Source: Benincasa hispida (Eukaryota; Streptophyta; Magnoliopsida; Cucurbitales; Cucurbitaceae). From it: a stretch of DNA of 64,000 nt. Each line of letters opens with the position of its first letter. The stretch's first letter is position 1. This document shows, piece after piece, positions 57,653 to 64,000 of the stretch. Below the pieces are notes generated by a model. The model did no database searches, had not been told where the DNA came from, and saw nothing but the letters and a program-made list of their open reading frames with translations. Made by a program: the position numbers and the translations under genes. The stretch spans positions 22,259,819 through 22,323,818 of the forward strand of contig NC_052350.1 in NCBI RefSeq assembly GCF_009727055.1. The letters are read 5' to 3'.

Positions 57653-58758
57653 TGTTGGGGTTGATGCCCTAAATCTCGTGAGTTTTGTAGTTTGTAATTG
57701 TAATGTATAAACAATTTATTTATTTAATAAAATATGCGACATTTTATTTGATATTTAGTAGCATTAACCCACAAAACCAATAAACTAAAATCTAAGGTTA
57801 TCTTTTGTAGCTTAAACATGTATGTAGAGACATACACGTGGATCATGTTTAAGTGATAACTTAAATGGTCTGTAGTAGATGGATAAGGCTGGGTACCTTA
57901 TCATGATCATGGTGACACTACGAATATGACCCGCTTTGTAGATGTTACAATTGTTGTAAAGTGCTACAAATGATCTAATCTTGATCATCTATGTAGAGAC
58001 ATGTGAGTGAGGGTGTTCTATACCAAAGAGTTTGTATAAGACCGGACCACGAAATGAATAGTCTCATTACATAACGTCATTACTAGTAGAGACTTACATT
58101 TCACCAGAATGACCATATGTAACATGACCTGAATCCCGAGTGAGTTGTGACTTCCTGCCTATGAAGATGGTTCTTTGATTTGTATAGATGAGAGTGGCCA
58201 GATGGCCGACTCAATAAGCCTACCATTTTGAGAATTCGTCAGAATAGGGAGCTAGGAACACAACTACACAAGATGGAGCTGTCTCATTCCATAATGTCAG
58301 AGTAAGTAGATAAATTGCTCTCGTAAGAGCTGATTTTGAGGTTTGAACAATGTGGCACCACACACTCTCTTGGCTTGAGAGGGGTTTGGTCATAGTTGGA
58401 CTATGATTTATTGTTCATTAAAGGGATCAATGGTACTTAATGAGTTAAATGTAACTATAGGGGAAATTGATAATTTTGGCCCAACTGTATTTATGAGTAA
58501 TTTGTGAAGGGTCATTGCACTGTTGACTAGTTATATCCAATTAACAAAGAAATATATTTGTAGTGCGAAGAATGTAGCTGTTAGTTTTTAGTGGAGTGAC
58601 CGACAGTTAATGGATGTTGAGTAATTTAATTAAAGAAGTTTAATTAATTATTCAAGTACCATTTGAACTTCAATCTACATGTCCATAAGGTCCCTTTGTA
58701 GCTCAAATGAGATTATTGAGAACTAATTTTAGATTAATTTGAATTATTGAAATTAATA
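57653..58758 (+). repeat. 3' LTR of copia C2 (family A), truncated
   Basis: It begins TGTTGGGGTTGATGCCC after the polypurine tract. It aligns along its length with 7655-8489 plus 10708-10980, for example GAGTAATTTGTGAAGGGTCATTG at 58495-58517 versus GAGCAATTTGTGAAGGGTCATCG at 10708-10730. Homology stops abruptly at about 58758, so only the first half of the ~2-kb LTR is present. Confidence 0.85.
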
Positions 58759-58850
58759 CACTAGAAGAAATTCAGGCTTTAATGTCGGTTTTATGTGATG
58801 TTTGTTTTGTCAAAAAATGAAGCCTGGAAGGCAAAGGCCGACAGGGTACT
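58759..58850. mobile_element. CACTA-like terminus abutting the truncated LTR
   Basis: CACTAGAAGAAATTCAGGC, then TTTAATGTCGG, has the form of a CACTA-element terminal repeat and begins exactly where LTR homology ends. An inverted partner ending TAGTG with a matching ATA duplication was not found before 64000, so this could be a fragment or coincidence. Confidence 0.35.
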
Positions 58851-60241
58851 CAATCCATTACTAGTACTTGAGTGGAAGTCGGTAGTCACACAGGTAAACA
58901 TAGACTTTTCACTAGAAATAGAATGTATAGCAGGTTTGCTCAGAGGTCAGTGGCAAACGTGAAGTCTATTCCAGTGAATTCAGAGGAAGGGGTGTAATCT
59001 AGAGGAAGTCCTAGTCAGATTACCCATAAAAGGAGGGAAAAAAATGAGCAACAGTGAGCTCAAAGTGTACTAGGGGTACATTAAGTATAAAGGCAAGGAA
59101 TAAAAGGGTCAACAGAAGACAAAAAGAAAAACGTCCAGATTTACTGATGTTCCAGGTAATAGCTGGAAATTTCCAAGTATGTTTTTCATGTCTAACGAAT
59201 GCTAGTGGTTTTACAAGCTAGTGTAATATGTTTTAATCCAACTTATTTCATATGAAGCATGTGTTAGGGTTAAACCTAAGGTTGAATGAAGCTTGACGTA
59301 CTATGTTTTAAATACCTAAAGTTGTCAAAGTACATGCGTTGGTATTTCTAAACATAATGAGTAGGGATACTGGTAGGGAAGGTATCTGAATAGATGTACC
59401 TAAGGTGTTGACGGTATGTAACAATCTCCATGTATATGTAGGCAGGTCTGAATGAGAGGTCGAGGTATAAGTCTTTTGACCGGTAATTGATGATGGGAGC
59501 TAGAACGGTGTATGCTCGTTCTCAACCAGGATGTAATGATGATTATTGATGTATAAAAGTTGTTATCAACGTTTATGTCTTAGGGATATTACTTGAGATG
59601 ACATCAGTATACTTAAAGAGATCGACGTAGGGATCTCTTCTAACCATAGTTTAATGTGAACAGGTTGAAGTAAAGATCTTATCTGGCCATGGCTTGACAT
59701 TGTGAATTAATACAGTGAATGTTCATTCAGGTTTCAGATATATTGGTTTAAAAGGTTTTAAGTACATGTTTGTTTGGTGTATTTTAAATTCCAATATTAT
59801 GTTTTCAAGCTTTTAGTTTAAGCATGAATTTTACGTTTTATTAAGTCACTCACTGGGATTCTAGTTCACGCTTTCGAAAGGAAAAATGTTTTCCTTTCCA
59901 GGTAGTGATCAGTTCCCAGAAAACTTTTCTGTTGCTGCTCTGCCACTCAAAGAAACAGGTTGAGGGAAGCGTAATTGAAGACCTATATTAACTAGTACAC
60001 ATGTGTCTGTCTAGTGACTAGTATTCTAGATAGGGCTCACTAGGTGTAATATCCATGTATAATCAATGTTGCAGAATCCTGTAGTGTAAATGTATTAAGT
60101 TCTGAGTTAATATGTATGTATTCAAGGTTTGAGTATTAGTTAACAAGTAAAATAGACAGTAAGTGCTAGCAAAAGGATTGGTAACTACTGCAGTCACTAT
60201 TCCATCTAGGTTAGGAAGGTAATTTGGTGCAGGGTGTGACA
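58851..60241. repeat. LTR-like retroelement debris ending GGTGTGACA
   Basis: Non-coding, moderately GC-richer sequence. Phrases such as AAGTCACTCACTGGGATTCT (about 59844-59863) I associate with LTR or untranslated parts of cucurbit retrotransposons. The stretch ends GCAGGGTGTGACA at 60241, a typical end of an LTR whose complement starts TGTCACACC. SPC25 exon sequence begins immediately after it. The left boundary is unclear. Confidence 0.4.
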
Positions 60242-62028
60242 GTTAGTATATACAGGGGCAACTTTGAAGAGACTACTAATCCAGTGCTGGTGAAGGATCC
60301 CTGTGCAAAGAAAATTGCAACAAGATTACCAGTGACCTAAAAAAGTTTAGCATATATGCAGTTTCAGAGAGCATTGGAAAAGTTATAAAGTCCAAACAAA
60401 TTGCCTAGAATCATAGAGAATATTTATACATGGTGTCATTCTATCATTCTTGAAAGAAAAAAACGTAAACGAAAGCCTCTTCTTCCCAACTCCAGAAGTA
60501 TCCTAACAACAACCTATTCCTTCAAAAATGGAGGGGTAACTCACTGATAAAAAACTTTAAAAAAATGGCAAAGAAATCTCGAATAAAATTATAAATTTTA
60601 AAATAATAATAATAATAAATAAAAACCTTAAACTTATAAGAAAAGCTTCCAAATTTTTAGTCACGAAGAAGCAAAGAAGTTGATTCTTCTAAAACATGCC
60701 AATATATTCAGAGAAACTTTAAATAAGAGCCTATTTGAGAAGGGGCAGCCACAGATTGAAATGTAAGATGAAATGGAAGAACTCAAGAGTTGTTCTATGA
60801 CTGTTTCATTTCCAAAATTCTCTAAAAACAACTTTCAGCCAGGAAAAGAAGGTCAAATTTACAATTATTGTTCACAAGCTGATGAAAAATGGAAGTAAGA
60901 ACTTCAGTTATTCAAGAAACATGTCATCTACGTAAACAAACTAAAAGAGAGAGAACAATGTTTTGAAACCATTACCCAAACATGATTCCCTTCATCTTTA
61001 TCTAAAAAGAAAAAGGACATTTTTCAGAACACACCCGAACAACTCAGCTCTACATTAATTTGAAACTACAAAGCCAATAATATTACAAAAAACTGTAGGC
61101 GATGTTTTGTTAAGCTTTTTCTGAAGTCAAACTCTATATGCAAGTTAAGAAGGCTTTTTAGTTTTTTGGGGGGATTAAAAACAACAACTCTCACTGATTA
61201 AAAATAAAGAATACAGGGGCTCCCTTTGTGCAAAATAATACCTTTAGAATGTTTACAAAAGATATTCGATATCAAAATTCAAAAAGAAACATGAAATAAC
61301 AACGAATCAAACATCAATAGAGTCTTTCTCCAAATCTCTAATACTTTAGTATTCCTCTCTCCCCTAAGAAGTATAGATGAATGATGAAACAAAAAATGTA
61401 TCGCATTACCAAACTCTTAGAACTTTATGGTTTCTTTAGCTGGTTTATATTCAAAAACCCTAAAATGTAGCCAAATAGCATTACAACTCAAGAGAGAAAA
61501 AAATCTAATGCATGAACATACAAATGGGTTAGAAAACAGGATTGTTCTAAAAGTTAAAGAAACTTACTGCAGGAGGATATGTGAACAAAATTGCGTTCTT
61601 CTCCTTGGTGTAAACAATAAACTGCAAGATCCCATTAAAAACTACATACTTGCCAGACTTAAAGATCACATGAGAGGCACCATCCAATGATTTTCATTTC
61701 ATTAAACGAAATTAAAACCTAATAATCTAAGAAAATGGCGTAAGATCCAGAGTACAACGCGATTGTGCATTCGAAAACATCCACCATTTAATCCAATATA
61801 AATCAAGAAATGAAACTCAATCTATTAACGAAAGATCTATACGGGAAAAAGAACATGCAATTCAAAAAAAGGATATAATATAATGCAGCCGATCAAGAAA
61901 TCGCGATTTTCAGGGAATTTCTTCTTTTAAAACTGAGCCACCAAAGCTATGATGATGATGAAAGTGCCCATAATCAATCTGACATTATTCAACCTCACTT
62001 CTTCAATATAGCCACGGCTGGTGACAAT
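60242..62028 (-). pseudogene. SPC25: Signal peptidase complex subunit 2 (SPC25) gene fragment
   Basis: Three exon remnants on the minus strand match plant SPC25, a small two-pass ER membrane subunit of the signal peptidase complex. Exon at 62028 down to about 61876: IVTSRGYIEEVRLNNVR, then a hydrophobic stretch ending ALVAQF, a stop where Tyr would fit, and KKKFPENRDFLIGC. Exon 61648-61568: VVFNGILQFIVYTKEKNAI and FTYPPA, with a canonical GTAAGT donor. Exon 60300 down to 60242: GSFTSTGLVVSSKLP after a TTTGCACAG acceptor, then a small deletion and a break at LTR sequence. Introns are retained, so this is a genomic fragment and not a retrocopy. The first exon and the C-terminal half are missing, and the in-frame stop makes it a pseudogene. 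Confidence 0.85.
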
Positions 62029-62186
62029 CTGCAAGGAAAAAGCTCAAACCCAGATTAAAATTGACACGAAAAAGATCTAAAAAAGGGGGAATGAAATTGC
62101 AGATTGAATTGGCTATCAAAAAGAAACGGCTGATTCGACATCAAATCCACAAATGAAGAAGTTCTCTCATCCGAAAACAGCAAGAC

Positions 62187-62320
62187 AAGGATCAAGCATC
62201 GAGTAAACACTAGGTGTTGGGGCATGGCGCTCGGCAAGGCAAGGATCGTGCATTGAGTAAATGCCATGTGTGAGCGGGGAAAGGATCGTGCATCGAGTAA
62301 AGGCCATGCATGAGCGAGGA
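62187..62320. repeat. Three imperfect ~40-53-bp tandem repeats
   Basis: AAGGATC(A/G)(A/T)GCAT(C/T)GAGTAAA plus a following GCCATG-TGAGCG-GGA segment recurs three times. Confidence 0.75.
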
Positions 62321-63039
62321 AACGCTCTATTGAACGCAATGATGGGTGCAAGGTGTTGAATGTGGGGGGCGCTGGGCGTGCATGGAGGCATGCGACTGGT
62401 GGGCTATGCAATGCCAAGACCACGATGAGGCTGGAAGCTATGCGATGCGGTTGAAAGCTGGTGATGGGGCTAAGTTGATGCGTGCGGTAAGAGTTCTTAG
62501 GCAAGAAGCTTGTGCAAGCGTTGACACATGAGCTAGGTAAGGAGTGCATTAGGCGCAATGGGCGGAAGGGCATGCGTTGGTTCAAGGAAGTATGTGCCAA
62601 CCGTAAGACTAGACATTAGAAGGAGGTATGCAGCCATGTGAGCTAGGAGCTAGGTATGGACGTCAGGTAGGCCATGTGGCCAAGACAAAACTATGTGACC
62701 AAATGAGGCTAAGTGAGGTCAGGCGCCCAACCTAAGACATATCCGTTAATAGAAGTAATCTTAGGGAACAAAATTAAGTTGGCAACAAAGAAGGATACAT
62801 GGCTTAACTAAATGAAGAATCAGACAACTAAAGACAAAGATGGGTGCATTTTAGGACATGCAATAGAGGCTTATGCATTGGACATGGTTGAAGAAGGACA
62901 CATCAAGAGGCATGCAAGTAGGAGGTGTAAAGACCTTGGAGCTGGACTTTGCATGGTGTTGACACTTAGAAATTTCATGAAGTAGGAAGTGTCATGCGGT
63001 TAGAGCTTGAGGGGATGATGAGGATGGTTATTTAAGGCC

Positions 63040-63047
63040 TATAAATA
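63040..63047 (+). promoter_or_regulatory. TATA box of LTR-like sequence
   Basis: TATAAATA within GGCCTATAAATATCACCC, a strong plant TATA context, in sequence that looks like a retroelement LTR. Confidence 0.45.
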
Positions 63048-63234
63048 TCACCCAAAAGCTACACTTCAGCTCATAACACAAAATTCCCTTCAAAAGACGT
63101 TAGGAAGAGTGATTGAAAGCGAGTTTGGAGAAGGCCTTGCGTTGATCAAGAAGAGCATGCATTGATAGCAAGACCAAGTGTTGATAAAAAAGACAGAAGG
63201 TGTAAGTGCTATCAGGGCATTGAGGACATATTGT

Positions 63235-64000
63235 AACACCAAGTTCAAACGAAGAGTTCTCCCAAACTACTCGTACAAATCAGGTGACTCTTTAGAAAAA
63301 ATCTCATAAATTGAATGTAGTTTATATGATAGGGCTGCTGTGAGGAAATTCTAAGAGAAGGGTTGTAAAAAATGAAGGAAATCGAGAGGAGCTCACAAAA
63401 TCTAAGACAGCCGAGCAAGGTGGAGTAATCTTGAGATCCTGAGTTCTTGAGTACGAATTTGAAGCCCAAATTTTAAGCTAAGTAAGCTAAGATATTTATA
63501 AACAAATTTGTAGAAGGAAGTATCTAAAATAAGGTCTGGAATAATGAGTAATCTGAGTTTCGAAATGAATCTAGAAATTAGGGTTAAAAAAGGGAGCTAG
63601 GAGAAACTGGGAACTTGGAAAGAGAGAAAGGTTCCTGCAAAACACGATGAGTGGTATTCTTATAAGAGTTTTAGCATATCTTTTTAGATTGTATGCTATT
63701 GTTGTGAATGAGTATTTAGAACGAGAATAAGAATATGAGGCCAAGATGGTCAGAGGGTCAATAGACCTAGTTCCTGAGCCTGGGTAGAATCTCACAGGAT
63801 AGTTAGAGGGCTATTAGGCCTACTTCCTGAGCCTGTGGAAGGAACCTCACATGGGATGGTTAGAGGACCGACGGGCCTAGCTTCTGAATCCATAAGAGGG
63901 GAGTATATGTTCACATAAGAGATAGAGTGACTATGCTAAGTATTAGTTTTAACTATCTGCCGTATGTGTAGGTAGGGTTGAGAACAGACTCGTTCAAGAC
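63235..64000. repeat. Possible LTR start (TGTAACACC) running to the window edge
   Basis: TGTAACACCAAGTTC at 63232-63246 resembles the start of LTRs in some plant gypsy families. No coding region follows in the remaining ~750 bp. A short tandem repeat is present near the end (listed separately). The element continues beyond the window, so this cannot be verified. Confidence 0.35.
63745..63905. repeat. Three ~55-bp tandem repeats
   Basis: GATGGTCAGAGGGTCAATAG (63745), GATAGTTAGAGGGCTATTAG (63798) and GATGGTTAGAGGACCGACGG (63855) each continue with a CCTAGTTCCTGAGCC-like segment. Periods are 53 and 57 bp. Confidence 0.85.

Larger units (their letters stand above)
52186..58758 (+). mobile_element. 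Ty1/copia retrotransposon C2 (family-A LTR), 5'-truncated and interrupted
   Basis: Gag, protease, integrase, RT and RNase H remnants run left to right, followed by GGACAAGTGAGAGAT (polypurine tract) and a family-A LTR at 57653. Protein segments and the LTR are of the same lineage as the minus-strand element at 21.8-25.7 kb. The RT is split by a 1.6-kb solo LTR (55288-56882). No matching 5' LTR is present upstream of 52186 and the 3' LTR stops at about 58758, so no terminal duplication can be given. Confidence 0.88.
62050..63234 (+). repeat. LTR-like sequence with short tandem repeats and TATA box
   Basis: GC-richer than the surroundings. It contains three imperfect repeats of AAGGATCGTGCATTGAGTAAA at 62187, 62240 and 62281, many ATGCG/TGCAT words, and a TATAAATA box at 63040-63047 after TTATTTAAGGCC. 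The layout (repeat-rich U3, TATA, leader) suggests an LTR. Its boundaries and partner were not identified. The apparent minus-strand frame over 62055-62600 is not convincing as a gene. Confidence 0.4.

Noticed and set aside
62055..62600. 181-residue minus-strand open frame
   Set aside because: It covers tandem-repeat LTR-like DNA, is His/Pro/Ser-rich and lacks any motif; its end runs into the SPC25 intron side.

Overview
The window is nuclear DNA of a flowering plant, almost certainly a eudicot. It is AT-rich, has one ordinary plant gene with spliced exons, and the rest is dominated by LTR retrotransposons and DNA transposons. Several non-coding motifs, such as reiterated TGATAGAAGTCTATCA-like stretches, remind me of cucurbit genomes. 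That family-level guess is recollection, not something the sequence proves.

Layout. 1-5440: a short non-autonomous TIR element (56-739), then AT-rich spacer. 5441-15900: an old Ty1/copia element (C1) with its own LTRs and a TTAGG target duplication. It was split by a ~2 kb solo LTR (7655-11840), itself split by an inverted solo LTR of the same family (8490-10702), and independently by another solo LTR (12421-13946). 15901-21770: AT-rich spacer with a perfect 56-bp tandem duplication and other repeats. 21770-25690: a decayed minus-strand copia element whose 3' LTR belongs to the same family as the two nested LTRs. 25908-26681: a probable non-autonomous repeat.

26900-29700 holds the only gene that looks functional: a three-exon SPX1/SPX2-type phosphate-signalling gene with two P1BS (PHR-binding) motifs just upstream. 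About 450 bp downstream of its stop sits a complete but inactivated Ty3/gypsy chromovirus (30127-35502, ATGTC target duplication). After a spacer comes an 8.9-kb CACTA (En/Spm) transposon (39375-48297, TAA duplication). It has decayed TNP2 and Transposase_24-like genes on the minus strand, subterminal motif arrays and a five-copy ~284-bp tandem repeat. 48300-51230 carries remnants of an envelope-like (Transposase_32-type) retroelement ORF on the minus strand.

52186-58758 is a second plus-strand copia element (C2), interrupted just after its YVDD-equivalent motif by a solo LTR with perfect ACTAG duplication (55288-56882). It ends in a truncated 3' LTR of the same long-LTR family. A CACTA-like terminus and LTR debris follow. 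60242-62028 contains exon remnants of a signal peptidase complex subunit 2 (SPC25) gene, broken by LTR sequence. The last 2 kb is LTR-like sequence with short tandem repeats.

No bacterial-type systems, CRISPR arrays, rRNA or tRNA genes were seen. The most interesting aspects are architectural: datable nested insertions with recognisable duplications, an inverted LTR pair that could be transcribed into a hairpin, the tandem array inside the CACTA element, and the SPX gene beside a chromovirus.
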